Positions 7,588 through 16,320 of a stretch of 64,000 nt of DNA are shown piece by piece. A program made the position numbers and the translations under genes. Each line of letters starts with the position of its first letter. Positions within the stretch are counted from its first letter, which is position 1. The stretch is from positions 62,001 to 126,000 of the forward strand of contig NZ_JAAN01000012.1 of assembly GCF_000559025.1 (NCBI RefSeq), read 5' to 3'. This stretch comes from Luteimonas huabeiensis HB2. GTDB lineage: Bacteria > Pseudomonadota > Gammaproteobacteria > Xanthomonadales > Xanthomonadaceae. The notes below the pieces were generated by a model. It had not been told where the DNA came from, did no database searches, and worked only from the letters and a program-made list of their open reading frames with translations.

Positions 7588-8076
7588 ATGACCACCTACA
7601 ACGCCTTGTTCATCTGCACGGGCAACTCTGCCCGCTCCATCCTTGCCGAAGGCTTGCTCAACGAGCTAGGCCAAGGTCGCTTCCATGCCTATTCCGCCGG
7701 CAGTCACCCAAAGGGCGAGGTGCACCCGCTGGCGCTTGCCACGCTGGAGCGGCTGCGCCTGCCGACAAGCGGCTACCGCAGCAAGAGCTGGGACGAGTTC
7801 GTGAAGCCCGACGCGCCGGTGTTCGACTTCATCTTCACCGTCTGTGACAACGCCGCCGGCGAGGCGTGTCCGCTGTGGCCGGGCAAGCCCGTGTCGGCCC
7901 ATTGGGGCGTGCCTGATCCGGCCGCGGTCGAAGGCACCGATGAGCAGCAGCGCAAAGCGTTCTTCGATGCGGCGATCACGCTGCGTCGGCGCATCGAGCT
8001 GTTCCTGTCGCTGCCATTGCAGCGTCTCGATGCCATGTCGTTGCAGCGCGAGCTGCGCGACATTGGCCGCCAGTGA
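7588..8076 (+). CDS. arsC: Arsenate reductase, low-molecular-weight phosphatase type
   Basis: A 162-residue protein. The phosphate-binding loop C10-TGNSA-R16-S sits at the N-terminus (C-x5-R) and the general-acid region is in HWGVPDPA. It reduces arsenate to arsenite for export. The thioredoxin- versus glutathione/mycothiol-coupled subclass cannot be decided from this alone; the later cysteines C82 and C89 are candidate partners. It starts 4 nt after arsR. A different, glutaredoxin-type arsenate reductase is encoded two genes downstream. Confidence 0.92.
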   Translation: MTTYNALFICTGNSARSILAEGLLNELGQGRFHAYSAGSHPKGEVHPLALATLERLRLPTSGYRSKSWDEFVKPDAPVFDFIFTVCDNAAGEACPLWPGKPVSAHWGVPDPAAVEGTDEQQRKAFFDAAITLRRRIELFLSLPLQRLDAMSLQRELRDIGRQ

Positions 8077-8086
8077 GGCTCACCCG

Positions 8087-9163
8087 ATGACCGCAACCGA
8101 TACCGCCGGCCCCGCGCCGGCAACCTCCGCCATGAGCGGCTTCGAGCGTTACCTGACGGTGTGGGTGGCGGTGTGCATCGTTGCCGGCATCGCGCTCGGC
8201 CAGTTCGCGCCGGGGGTGTTCCAGGCCATCGGCCGCATGGAGATCGCCCAGGTCAACCTGCCGGTCGGCGCGCTGATCTGGGTGATGATCGTGCCGATGC
8301 TACTGAAAGTGGACTTCGGCGCGCTCGGCCAGGTCAAGCAGCACTGGCGCGGCATCGGCGTCACGTTGTTCGTGAACTGGGCGGTCAAGCCGTTCTCGAT
8401 GGCGCTGCTGGCGTGGATCTTCATTCGTCAGGTCTTTGCCGACTGGCTGCCGGATGACCAGCTCGACAGCTATATCGCCGGCCTGATCCTGCTGGCCGCT
8501 GCCCCATGTACCGCAATGGTGTTCGTCTGGAGCCGGCTGACCGGCGGCGATCCGGTGTTCACGCTCTCACAGGTGGCCTTGAACGACACCATCATGGTGT
8601 TTGCCTTCGCGCCGATCGTCGGCCTGCTGCTGGGCCTGTCGGCCATTACGGTGCCGTGGGACACGCTGCTGGTATCGGTGGTGCTCTACATCGTCATCCC
8701 GGTCATCCTCGCGCAGCTCTGGCGTCGTGCGCTGCTGCGCCGGGGCCAAGCCGTGTTCGATCGGACACTGGAACGCATCGGCCCGTTGTCGATCGCGGCG
8801 CTGCTGCTGACGCTGGTGTTGCTGTTCGCGTTCCAGGGCGAAGCCATCCTGCGTCAACCGCTGGTGATTGCCATGCTGGCTGTACCCATTCTGATCCAAG
8901 TGTTCTTCAACTCCGGGCTGGCGTACTGGCTCAACCGCAAGGTAGGCGAGAAGCACAGCATCGCCGGCCCCTCGGCACTGATCGGCGCATCCAATTTCTT
9001 CGAGCTGGCCGTGGCTGCCGCCATCAGCCTATTCGGCTTCCATTCCGGCGCAGCACTCGCAACAGTGGTCGGCGTGCTCATCGAGGTGCCGGTGATGCTG
9101 CTGGTGGTGCGCGTTGTTAACCGCTCGCGTGGCTGGTACGAACGCCGCGCGATCGCTTCATAA
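8087..9163 (+). CDS. acr3: Acr3-type arsenite efflux permease
   Basis: A 358-residue inner-membrane carrier with about ten hydrophobic segments. Family landmarks are the conserved cysteine in AAAPCTAMVFVW, the QVALNDTIMVFAFAP segment, and SNFFELAVAAAISLFG near the C-terminus. It exports As(III) using the proton gradient. The ATG at 8087 is 10 nt after the arsC stop. The open frame extends further upstream but that part overlaps arsC and is not hydrophobic. Confidence 0.93.
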   Translation: MTATDTAGPAPATSAMSGFERYLTVWVAVCIVAGIALGQFAPGVFQAIGRMEIAQVNLPVGALIWVMIVPMLLKVDFGALGQVKQHWRGIGVTLFVNWAVKPFSMALLAWIFIRQVFADWLPDDQLDSYIAGLILLAAAPCTAMVFVWSRLTGGDPVFTLSQVALNDTIMVFAFAPIVGLLLGLSAITVPWDTLLVSVVLYIVIPVILAQLWRRALLRRGQAVFDRTLERIGPLSIAALLLTLVLLFAFQGEAILRQPLVIAMLAVPILIQVFFNSGLAYWLNRKVGEKHSIAGPSALIGASNFFELAVAAAISLFGFHSGAALATVVGVLIEVPVMLLVVRVVNRSRGWYERRAIAS

Positions 9164-9179
9164 TCTTCAAGGTCATCCC

Positions 9180-9602
9180 ATGAGCACCATCACGATCTAC
9201 CACAACCCCGCCTGCGGCACCTCGCGCAACGTGCTCGGACTGATCCGCAACAGCGGCGAAGAACCGACCATCATCGAGTACCTGAAAACGCCGCCCGACC
9301 GCGACACGCTCCAGGCGTTGATCGCCGCAATGGGCGTGCCGGTGCGCGCTGTGCTGCGCGAGAAAGGCACACCCTATGCCGAACTTGAACTGGGCAATCC
9401 GAAGTGGAGCGATGACGACCTGATCGGTTTCATGCTCCAGCATCCCATTCTCATCAACCGGCCAATCGTGGTCACGCCGCTGGGCACGAAACTGTGTCGG
9501 CCCTCGGAAGCCGTGCTCGATCTGCTGCCGCAGCCGCAGCGCGGCGCGTTCAACAAGGAAGACGGCGAGCCGGTGGTCGATCAGGACGGCCGCCGTGTCT
9601 GA
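9180..9602 (+). CDS. arsC: Arsenate reductase, glutaredoxin-dependent ArsC type
   Basis: A 140-residue member of the ArsC/Spx thioredoxin-fold family. The catalytic cysteine is C12 in [10 protein letters not shown]. The conserved arginines of the family are visible in LREKG, NRPIVV and KLCRPSE. It uses glutathione and glutaredoxin to reduce arsenate. The ATG begins 17 nt after acr3. Carrying both unrelated arsenate reductases in one operon is common in proteobacterial ars islands. Confidence 0.92.
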   Translation: MSTITIYHNPACGTSRNVLGLIRNSGEEPTIIEYLKTPPDRDTLQALIAAMGVPVRAVLREKGTPYAELELGNPKWSDDDLIGFMLQHPILINRPIVVTPLGTKLCRPSEAVLDLLPQPQRGAFNKEDGEPVVDQDGRRV

Positions 9603-10317
9603 ATCCCGTCTCGACCTGCCGAACATCGACACGGCGCTGTTCCAGCAACCGGACACCGAACACCTGTTCGCGCCGGCACGGGCCACGCACGCGCCGCGCT
9701 TCCTGCTGCTCTATGGTTCGCTGCGCGAACGCTCGTTCAGCCGCCTCGCAGCCGAAGAAGCCGCACGCATCCTGCGGGCGCTGGGCGGCGAGACCCGATT
9801 GTTCAATCCGTCCGCGCTGCCTCTGGTGGACGATGCGCCGGGCGATCACCCGAAGGTCAAGGAACTGCACGAACTGGTGCAATGGGCCGAGGGCATGGTG
9901 TGGAGTTCGCCGGAGCGCCACGGCGCGATGACCGGCCTGATGAAGACCCAAATCGACTGGATTCCGCTGTCGGTCGGCGCGGTGCGCCCGACCCAGGGCA
10001 AGACGCTGGCGGTGATGCAGGTATCGGGCGGCTCGCAGTCATTCAACGCCGTCAACCAGATGCGCGTGCTGGGCCGCTGGATGCGGATGCTGACCATCCC
10101 GAACCAGTCCTCGGTCGCCAAGGCGTACCAGGAGTTCGACGAGACCGGACGCATGAAGCCCTCGGCCTACTACGACCGCGTGGTGGACGTGATGGAAGAA
10201 CTGATGAAGTTCACGCTGCTCACGCGCGACGCGGCCCCGTATCTGGTGGATCGGTACAGCGAGCGCAAGGAAAGCGCCGAGGCGTTGTCCAAGCGCATGA
10301 AACAGGGGTCGATTTGA
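9595..10317 (+). CDS. arsH: ArsH organoarsenical NADPH:FMN oxidoreductase
   Basis: A 240-residue flavoprotein with the flavodoxin-like FMN loop [16 protein letters not shown], the [21 protein letters not shown] active-site region and [18 protein letters not shown]. ArsH oxidises trivalent methylated arsenicals. It starts with GTG inside the end of arsC (8-nt overlap), and its stop shares bases with the chrA start. The whole run from arsC to chrA is translationally coupled. Confidence 0.93.
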   Translation: MSESRLDLPNIDTALFQQPDTEHLFAPARATHAPRFLLLYGSLRERSFSRLAAEEAARILRALGGETRLFNPSALPLVDDAPGDHPKVKELHELVQWAEGMVWSSPERHGAMTGLMKTQIDWIPLSVGAVRPTQGKTLAVMQVSGGSQSFNAVNQMRVLGRWMRMLTIPNQSSVAKAYQEFDETGRMKPSAYYDRVVDVMEELMKFTLLTRDAAPYLVDRYSERKESAEALSKRMKQGSI

Positions 10318-11519
10318 TGCCAGAGCCGGCCATCGCAGAGCGCGACAGCGCCTGGCGCGTTTTTCTGGTGTTCCTGCGGCTGGGGCTGACCTCCTTCGGC
10401 GGGCCGATCGCGCACTTGGGCTACTTCCGCACGGAGTTCGTCGAGCGCCGCCGCTGGCTGGATGATCGCAGCTACGCCGATCTGGTCGCGCTGTGCCAGT
10501 TCCTGCCGGGGCCGGCCAGCAGCCAGGTCGGCATGGCGCTTGGCTTGGGCCGTGCTGGTGGGTGGGGTGCACTGGCGGCTTGGGTCGGATTCACGCTGCC
10601 CTCGGCGTTCGCGCTGATCCTGTTCGCCTACGGCATCTCCGAATACCACGGGCTCGCCGAAGCCGGCTGGGTGCATGGCTTGAAGGTTGTGGCCGTCGCC
10701 GTGGTGGCGCAAGCGGTGTGGGGCATGGCGAAAACGTTGTGCCCCGACCGGACCCGCGCCGCGCTGGCGATCCTGGCAGCGTTGCTGACGCTACTGCTGC
10801 CGTCTGCCTGGATGCAAGTCGTGGCCATCGCCATGACGGGCCTGATCGGCTGCTGGTGGCTGCAACTGCCGCCGCTTCCGGCAGCGCATCTGACCTCATA
10901 TGCGGTGTCGCGGCGTACTGGCTCGATGGCGTTGGGCTTGCTGGCCGCGTTGCTGCTCGGTCTGCCGCTGTGGGCGGCGCCCAGCGGCTCGACGATGGCT
11001 GCGCTGATCGACGGCTTCTTCCGCGCCGGCGCGCTGGTGTTCGGTGGCGGCCATGTTGTGTTGCCGCTGTTGCAAGCAGCGACCGACTCGACCGGCGCAG
11101 TCGGCAATGCCGATTTCCTGGCCGGCTACGGTGCCGCGCAGGCCGTACCGGGGCCGCTGTTCACCTTCACGGCCTATCTCGGCACGGTGGCCGACTGGCC
11201 CTTGCACGGCTGGATTGGTGGGCTGGTGCTGCTGGTCGTGATCTTCGTGCCGGCCTTCCTCGTGCTGATCGGCACGCTACCGTTCTGGCAGCGGCTGCGC
11301 CACCGCCACGGCATCCAAGCTGCAATGGCGGGCATTAACGCGGGCGTGGTCGGCATCCTGCTGTCCGCGCTCTACGACCCGGTATGGACGAGCGCCATCC
11401 ACGGACGCACCGATTTCGCTCTGGCCTTGGCCGCCTTCGGTCTGCTGGTCTATGGACGCTTGCCGCCGGTGCTGGTGGTCGTGCTGGCCGCCGTAGCGGG
11501 GCAAATCCTGTCTGCCTGA
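10317..11519 (+). CDS. chrA: ChrA chromate efflux transporter
   Basis: A 400-residue membrane protein with two homologous CHR halves. The first carries TSFGGPIAHLGYFRTEF and CQFLPGPASSQ; the second carries VFGGGHVVLPLL and AAQAVPGPLFTF. It uses the proton gradient to expel chromate. The start ATG overlaps the arsH stop (ATGA type), so chromate resistance is an integral part of the arsenic operon. Chromate transporters are frequent last genes of ars cargo modules on ICEs. Confidence 0.93.
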   Translation: MPEPAIAERDSAWRVFLVFLRLGLTSFGGPIAHLGYFRTEFVERRRWLDDRSYADLVALCQFLPGPASSQVGMALGLGRAGGWGALAAWVGFTLPSAFALILFAYGISEYHGLAEAGWVHGLKVVAVAVVAQAVWGMAKTLCPDRTRAALAILAALLTLLLPSAWMQVVAIAMTGLIGCWWLQLPPLPAAHLTSYAVSRRTGSMALGLLAALLLGLPLWAAPSGSTMAALIDGFFRAGALVFGGGHVVLPLLQAATDSTGAVGNADFLAGYGAAQAVPGPLFTFTAYLGTVADWPLHGWIGGLVLLVVIFVPAFLVLIGTLPFWQRLRHRHGIQAAMAGINAGVVGILLSALYDPVWTSAIHGRTDFALALAAFGLLVYGRLPPVLVVVLAAVAGQILSA

Positions 11520-11642
11520 TCCTGCGCAGAATCAGGGGGCTGCTGCGTCATGTACTTGGGTGTGGTGAGCATCAGGCGCATGCGGGTAGGCAGACCGGGT
11601 AGCTGTGATTCGGCACGAAGCGCGGGGCGTAGCCAGCCAACC

Positions 11643-11664
11643 CGACGACGGCACGCCGGGACGC
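11643..11664. repeat. Right direct repeat bordering the ars/chr cargo
   Basis: The partner of the repeat at 7174-7195 (21 of 22 identical). Between chrA and this site (11,520-11,642) I see no gene. This copy lies 17 nt beyond the 3' end of the DUF1016 gene. Confidence 0.65.
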
Positions 11665-11680
11665 GCGAATGCGGTCTGAA

Positions 11681-12745
11681 CTACTCGGTGTCCTGCTTGC
11701 GTTGCTCAATCTGCAAGCGCGCTCGCTCGGTCGCCTGCTGCAACTTCTCGCCCAGCACCGCACGCGGCGGCAAGCTGGTCAGGTACTCGGCAACATGGAT
11801 GCCCGACTTGTCCAGTTCCAGCAGTTCGATCTGCTCGCGCTTCTTGCCCGTGCATAGGATGATCCCCAAGGGCGAGGCTTCTTCCTGCTCGCGTTCATGC
11901 TTGTCGAGCCAGCGCAGATAAAGTTCCATCTGTCCCTTGTAGGCCGCCTTGAACTCGCCGATCTTCAACTCCACCGCCACCAACCGGCGCAGCTTGCGGT
12001 TGTAGAACAACAGGTCAAGGTGGAAATCCTCGTCGTCGATCGGGATGCGTTTTTGCCGGGCCACGAAGCTGAAACCCGCGCCCAGCTCCAGCAAGAAGGA
12101 CTCCATTTCGCGGATGATCGCTGCTTCCAAGTCGCCTTCCTGCCAAGTGTCCCGCAGGCCCAGGAAGTCGAGGATGTACGGGTCGCGCATGACCAAGGCC
12201 GGCGACATGCGCTGCGCATCACGCAAGGTCGCCAGCTCCTGCGCGATCGTCTCGTCTGGCTTTTGGGACAGCGCCGTGCGCTCGTACAGCATCGAGTCGA
12301 TGCGCTCGCGCAGCGTCCGCACGCTCCAGCGTTGGGTGCTGGCCATCTGCGCGTAGTAGTCCCGCTGGAGCGGGTCTTTCAGCGGCATCAGGGCGATGAA
12401 GTGCGTCCAGCTCAATTCTCGTATCAGTGATACGAGAATTCGCTCGTCGGGGAAGGTGGCAGCGAACTGCACCATCCGGCGCAGGTTCTGCTCGGCAAAG
12501 CTGCCGCCGTATTCCTTCACCAACTGCGCCGCCAGGTTCGGCAGGACTTCCTTGCCATAGGCACCCCTGCGCCCGTCCAAGACCTGCGACCGGATGCGCT
12601 GGCCGATGCGCCAATAGAGCATCGTCAGCTCGCTATTCACCGTCGAGGCGGCGCGCTTGCGCGCCGCCTCGATCAGTGCCCGAATGTCGCCCAGCAGCGC
12701 CGAAGGCGCTGCTGGCGCAGGAACGGATGCCTTGAGCCTGTTCAT
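11681..12745 (-). CDS. DUF1016/YhcG-family PDDEXK nuclease
   Basis: A 354-residue protein. The N-terminal half matches the DUF1016 pattern (MLYWRIGQRI and YGKEVLPNLAAQLVKEYG). The C-terminal PD-(D/E)XK fold has HLDLLFYNRKLRRLVAVELKIG, i.e. D-x-L-L-F-Y-x10-E-L-K. Such proteins are linked to mobile elements and to DNA end processing or defence, but the in vivo role is unsettled. Its ATG overlaps the integrase stop by 4 nt, so the two are cotranscribed from the integrase promoter. It could act during excision or integration, or as a stowaway defence gene. Confidence 0.85.
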   Translation of the reverse strand: MNRLKASVPAPAAPSALLGDIRALIEAARKRAASTVNSELTMLYWRIGQRIRSQVLDGRRGAYGKEVLPNLAAQLVKEYGGSFAEQNLRRMVQFAATFPDERILVSLIRELSWTHFIALMPLKDPLQRDYYAQMASTQRWSVRTLRERIDSMLYERTALSQKPDETIAQELATLRDAQRMSPALVMRDPYILDFLGLRDTWQEGDLEAAIIREMESFLLELGAGFSFVARQKRIPIDDEDFHLDLLFYNRKLRRLVAVELKIGEFKAAYKGQMELYLRWLDKHEREQEEASPLGIILCTGKKREQIELLELDKSGIHVAEYLTSLPPRAVLGEKLQQATERARLQIEQRKQDTE

Positions 12746-13941
12746 GCGATGGCCTCCTGGAGCTGCCGCGCGCCCGTGATGGCCTGGCGGCGGCTCGCCA
12801 CCAGTTCGGCCGCATCACGCACCGGCTTGTCTTCGGTGTGGACGTAATGCATGAACATCGCCACGGTCTTGTGGCCCGTCAGCTTCATGCCTACCTTGGT
12901 CGGCACGCCCGAATTGGCAATGTCAGTCGTGGAGCGGTGGCGGATGCCGTGCGTGCCGACGTGCGGGACGCCGGCGGCCTTGAGCACCCGGCACCAGCCG
13001 CCGTAGTGCTCGCCAAAGGTCAGGTGCTTGGTCGGGTCGTTGGGTGACGGCAGGACGTAGGGGCAGCCCTCCCGGCGCGGTGCCGTCGAAAGCAGCCGAT
13101 AGGCTTCCGCGCTCATGGGCTTGGAAAGGCCGCCGGTCTTGCTGTCGGGCCAGACCACGCGCCGGTTCTCCAGATCGACCCAAGCCCATTCGAGCGTGCA
13201 GATTTCGGAGCGACGGCCGGCGAACTCGAATTGCAGGCGGATCGCCAGCGGGATGACGTAGTTCTCCAGCCCTTCCGCCTCCAGCTTCTCCAGATGGCGG
13301 AAGATCAGCGCCAGCTCGTCGTCCACGATGAGCCGGGTTTCCTCGCCGGGCGGGTACATCGGGACATGGCGGCACGGGTTCGTGCCGTCCGGGCGGTAGC
13401 CCCACACTTCGGCCAGGTTGAACATCTTGCGCAGCACGCCGAAGGCGTTGTTCGCCTCGGCCGGCTTGTAGGCCAGCTTCTCCATCAGCCCGGCAATGTC
13501 GGGCCGCTTCACGTCCTGCACCTTCTTGCGGCCGATCAGCGGGACAATGCAGCGGTCGATGACGGCCTGATAGCCGCGCTGCGTGCTCGGCTTGTTGCGC
13601 TTCTTGGAGTAGTCCTCCATGAACTTCTTGCACAGCGCTTCGACCGTGGGCGCCTTGCGCGCCTCGGCCTTGGCGCCGCCGGGGTCGCCGCCTCGGCGAA
13701 CCTCGGCCAGCCAGTCCTGCGCCATGACGCGGGCCTGCTCCACGGTCAGTTCCCCGAACAGGCCCAGCGAGGGCTTGCGGGGCTGCCCGGAGTTCGTGCG
13801 GTACTGGAGCATGAACACCCGGCGGCCCTTCGGGGTAATCTTGCACAGGAAGCCCGGCACCACGGTATCCCGTAGTTCGATGTCCTTGGCCTGGGGTTGC
13901 GCTGACTCTACGGCGGTTTTGGTGAGCTTGATCTTTGCCAT
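12742..13941 (-). CDS. int: Tyrosine site-specific recombinase (ICE integrase)
   Basis: A 399-residue integrase: an N-terminal DUF4102-like arm-binding region (GFLCKITPKGRRVFMLQYR), a core-binding domain with a SAM-like helix bundle, and a catalytic domain with arginine in FAGRRSEI, H-x-x-R in HGIRHR, histidine in GHKTV and the tyrosine nucleophile in MHYVHTED. The ATG at 13,941 has AAGGAG 5 nt upstream; an upstream ATG at 13,971 lacks this. It catalyses integration and excision of the element. It is the outermost gene, as usual, so the attachment junction should lie just to its right. Confidence 0.93.
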   Translation of the reverse strand: MAKIKLTKTAVESAQPQAKDIELRDTVVPGFLCKITPKGRRVFMLQYRTNSGQPRKPSLGLFGELTVEQARVMAQDWLAEVRRGGDPGGAKAEARKAPTVEALCKKFMEDYSKKRNKPSTQRGYQAVIDRCIVPLIGRKKVQDVKRPDIAGLMEKLAYKPAEANNAFGVLRKMFNLAEVWGYRPDGTNPCRHVPMYPPGEETRLIVDDELALIFRHLEKLEAEGLENYVIPLAIRLQFEFAGRRSEICTLEWAWVDLENRRVVWPDSKTGGLSKPMSAEAYRLLSTAPRREGCPYVLPSPNDPTKHLTFGEHYGGWCRVLKAAGVPHVGTHGIRHRSTTDIANSGVPTKVGMKLTGHKTVAMFMHYVHTEDKPVRDAAELVASRRQAITGARQLQEAIA

Positions 13942-14456
13942 GATGACTCCTTGGAACGACCCGAATTCCAAGAGCCAGATAGGAGCGGCGCGAGGGAAAA
14001 CCGGGTCAAGTTTCAGAAAGCACCGGCATATGATGGACGCGCGTAAGTTCTTGATAAACCTGCTGTATCGAGCTACGGCGCAGTCCAGCGAAGTACCGGG
14101 CTGGAGTCATCGTCAAACAAAAAAATCCGTCCGGTTAGCCGGGGTTGTCGATGGTGCATGCGGCGATGCATGGAACGCGTCAGCGATCGACGCGGGACTG
14201 TCCCGGGAGGCACGAAACCGCCTCTCAGCGTCACTCCCGCCACGGCATACGTGCGGCATCCGGCCGGACGCCACCGGGCTGCCGCCAAGGCGGACCGCAT
14301 GCCGCAGGACCGTCCGGGCGGGCCCGCGCGGTTCGTTCGACGGCGGCGCGCGCGGCGCGATGCGCTCGCCGTTGCGGGGTCGCGGTGCCGGCGGCCGCGC
14401 GGTCCTGCCGACGTGCGCCGGCCGGCTAGAATGGCGCCGTCCATTGGGGAGTCGTC
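13942..14456. other. Gene-free junction between the ICE and the chromosome
   Basis: About 515 bases without a credible gene. The first 170 or so are AT-richer, with an A-run at about 14,117-14,125. After about 14,150 the sequence takes on the very GC-rich chromosomal character. The attachment site is expected here. I found no tRNA gene and no exact copy of the short core sequence reported for Tn4371-like elements. Confidence 0.5.
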
Positions 14457-15350
14457 ATGAGCAAGAAGAAACGACGGCCGGCAGGTCGGCGTCCCGACCC
14501 GCGGCCCGCGAATCCGCGCGCCGCGCGCCTGGCGCCGGACTGGCCGGTGCTGGCCGCCGCCGGCTTCGGCCTGTTGCTGACCGGTTACCTCGCAGTCGTG
14601 GCCGCGGGCGAGGGCGCGCCCGCGTTCTGCGAAGCGGGCAGCGGCTGCGATGCGGTGCAGGCCAGCGCTTGGTCGAGCTTCCTCGGCCTGCCGATGGCGG
14701 CGTGGGGCTTCGGCCTGTACGCGCTGATCGCCCTGGCCGCCGCGACCGGACGCTCGGAGGTCGCGCGCTGGCGCTGGTTGTCGCGCTGGACGCTGCTGGG
14801 GCTTGCGATCAGCCTGTTCCTGACCGTCGTCGCCTGGCTCGACGTCCGCGCGACCTGCGCCTGGTGCCTGGCCTCGCTCGCCTTGCTGGCGGGGCTGTTC
14901 GGGTGGGTGCATGCGCGCCGCCCGGCCGGCGCGCCGGGCGCGACGACGCCCTGGCGCAACTGGTGGCTCGGCAACGGCCTGGCGGCGCTGGGCGTGCTGG
15001 CGCTGCTGGGCGTGGCCGGCGGCGGCCTGCTCGACCGCAGGCCGGAAGACCCGCGCGTGGCCGGGCTGGTGGATCACCTCAACGAGATCGGGGCGACCTA
15101 CTACGGCGCCTCCTGGTGCGCGAACTGCCGCCGGCAGACGCGGCTGTTCGGGGCCTCGGCGGCCCGGCTGCCCTATGTCGAATGCACGCCGGAGGGCCGC
15201 GCCGGCCCCGTCGCGCAGGCCTGCCGCCGCGCCGGCGTGAGCGCCTATCCGACCTGGGTGATCCACGGCCTGCACCACACCGGCCTGCAGCGGCCCGAGC
15301 AGCTGGCGCAGTTGTCGGGCTACGTCTGGGAAGCCGGCGCCGGCGACTGA
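14457..15350 (+). CDS. VKOR-family protein fused to a thioredoxin-like domain
   Basis: A 297-residue membrane protein. Four or more hydrophobic segments form a vitamin K epoxide reductase-like bundle with the paired cysteines CEAGSGCDAVQ and the active-site CAWC. A periplasmic-type thioredoxin-like domain with WCANC and a later cis-proline segment (AYPTW) follows. Bacterial VKOR-thioredoxin fusions oxidise periplasmic protein thiols through the quinone pool, as DsbB and DsbA do. The N-terminus is strongly basic (MSKKKRRPAGRR). It is the first chromosomal gene beyond the ICE. Confidence 0.85.
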   Translation: MSKKKRRPAGRRPDPRPANPRAARLAPDWPVLAAAGFGLLLTGYLAVVAAGEGAPAFCEAGSGCDAVQASAWSSFLGLPMAAWGFGLYALIALAAATGRSEVARWRWLSRWTLLGLAISLFLTVVAWLDVRATCAWCLASLALLAGLFGWVHARRPAGAPGATTPWRNWWLGNGLAALGVLALLGVAGGGLLDRRPEDPRVAGLVDHLNEIGATYYGASWCANCRRQTRLFGASAARLPYVECTPEGRAGPVAQACRRAGVSAYPTWVIHGLHHTGLQRPEQLAQLSGYVWEAGAGD

Positions 15351-15389
15351 GCCGTGCAGGACGCCCGCCGCGCAGGGCGGGCGCGGCCG

Positions 15390-16244
15390 TCAGTCGATCG
15401 ACAGCGGCGATTTCTCGCCCGCGAACGGGTTGATCCTGCGGATCGCCCAGGGGTACTTCGGCCAGTCGCCGTCGAGCCAGGCGTGGTCGGGCGCGTTGAG
15501 TTCCAGCACCCGGCGCGCGTCGGCGGCCAGGGTCTCGTTGCCCAGGCGGGTGTAGGACTCGGCCAGCACCGCCACCGCGTCGTTCTGGTACTCGCTCTGC
15601 GGATAGGTCTCGAGCAGGTAGGTGGCGCGGTTGGCGGCGGCCACGTAGGCGCCGCGGCGCAGGTAGTACAGCGCGGTGTCGATCTCGTGCCGGGCGAACA
15701 GGTTGCGCAGGGCCACCATGCGCTGGCGCGCGTCGGCGGCGTAGCGGCTGTTCGGGTAGCGCTCGGTGACGATGGCGAAGTCGGCGTAGGCCTGGTTCGG
15801 CGTCGCCAGGTCGCGGCGGCTGGCGTCCAGGTTCCAGACCCGCTGCAGGAACACCGTATCGCGGTTGGAGTTCACCAGGCCGCGCAGGTAGTACATGTAG
15901 GCGGTGTTGCGATGGGTGGGGTAGGTGCGCAGGAAGCGGTCGATGCTGGAGATCGCCTCCTCGTTGTTGCCCATCTTGAACTGCGCGTAGGCGATCTCGA
16001 TCAGCGCCTGCTCGGTGTAGGGGCCGTAGGGGTACTGGGCGACCAGGCGGCGGAAGGTCGCGGCGGCGGCGTTCCAGTTGCCGTAGCGCATCGACTGGTG
16101 GCCCTTGTCGTACAGCGCTTCGACCGGCGCGCCCTCGTCGGGATCTTCCTTGTCGCCGCGGAAGCGGGAGCAGCCGCTCGCCAGCAGGACGGCCAGCAGC
16201 GAGAGGACGACTGCGACGCGGAAGACGGAGCGGGCTCGGGTCAT
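15390..16244 (-). CDS. bamD: Outer-membrane assembly lipoprotein BamD
   Basis: A 284-residue lipoprotein with a signal peptide and lipobox LLASGC (cysteine about residue 25). Five tetratricopeptide-type repeats follow, with AAATFRRLVAQYPYGPYTEQA and ADFAIVTERYPNSRYAADA typical of BamD. It is an essential part of the BAM complex that inserts beta-barrels, including the TonB receptors of this window. It is divergent from rluD over a short gap, the standard gammaproteobacterial layout. Confidence 0.97.
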   Translation of the reverse strand: MTRARSVFRVAVVLSLLAVLLASGCSRFRGDKEDPDEGAPVEALYDKGHQSMRYGNWNAAAATFRRLVAQYPYGPYTEQALIEIAYAQFKMGNNEEAISSIDRFLRTYPTHRNTAYMYYLRGLVNSNRDTVFLQRVWNLDASRRDLATPNQAYADFAIVTERYPNSRYAADARQRMVALRNLFARHEIDTALYYLRRGAYVAAANRATYLLETYPQSEYQNDAVAVLAESYTRLGNETLAADARRVLELNAPDHAWLDGDWPKYPWAIRRINPFAGEKSPLSID

Positions 16245-16320
16245 GGGGTGTTGGGCGTGGACGGCATGAGGCGCGGATAATAGCAGCCCCGCCCGCGCGG
16301 CCGCCCGCCGCGCCTGAACG

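Larger units (their letters stand above)
1..13971. mobile_element. Integrative conjugative element, integrase-proximal end (Tn4371-family-like)
   Basis: Gene content read inward from 13,941 is a tyrosine integrase, DUF1016 nuclease, a metal-resistance cargo operon, RadC, a small Cys-motif protein, DUF932 and ParB. This set is typical of the integrase end of Tn4371-like ICEs. Conjugation genes (relaxase, TraG, trb) are not in the window and would lie to the left. All backbone genes are on the minus strand, while the cargo operon and the pAgo module are on the plus strand. Base composition is less GC-rich than the chromosome beyond 14.1 kb. The exact end was not found: I saw no clear copy of the short attachment core described for this family between the integrase and the first chromosomal gene, so the right limit is only the integrase side. 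Confidence 0.8.

Noticed and set aside
13972-14150. Attachment site of Tn4371-like type
   Set aside because: I looked for the short T-rich core reported for this family on both strands and found only an A-run without the expected flanking bases.
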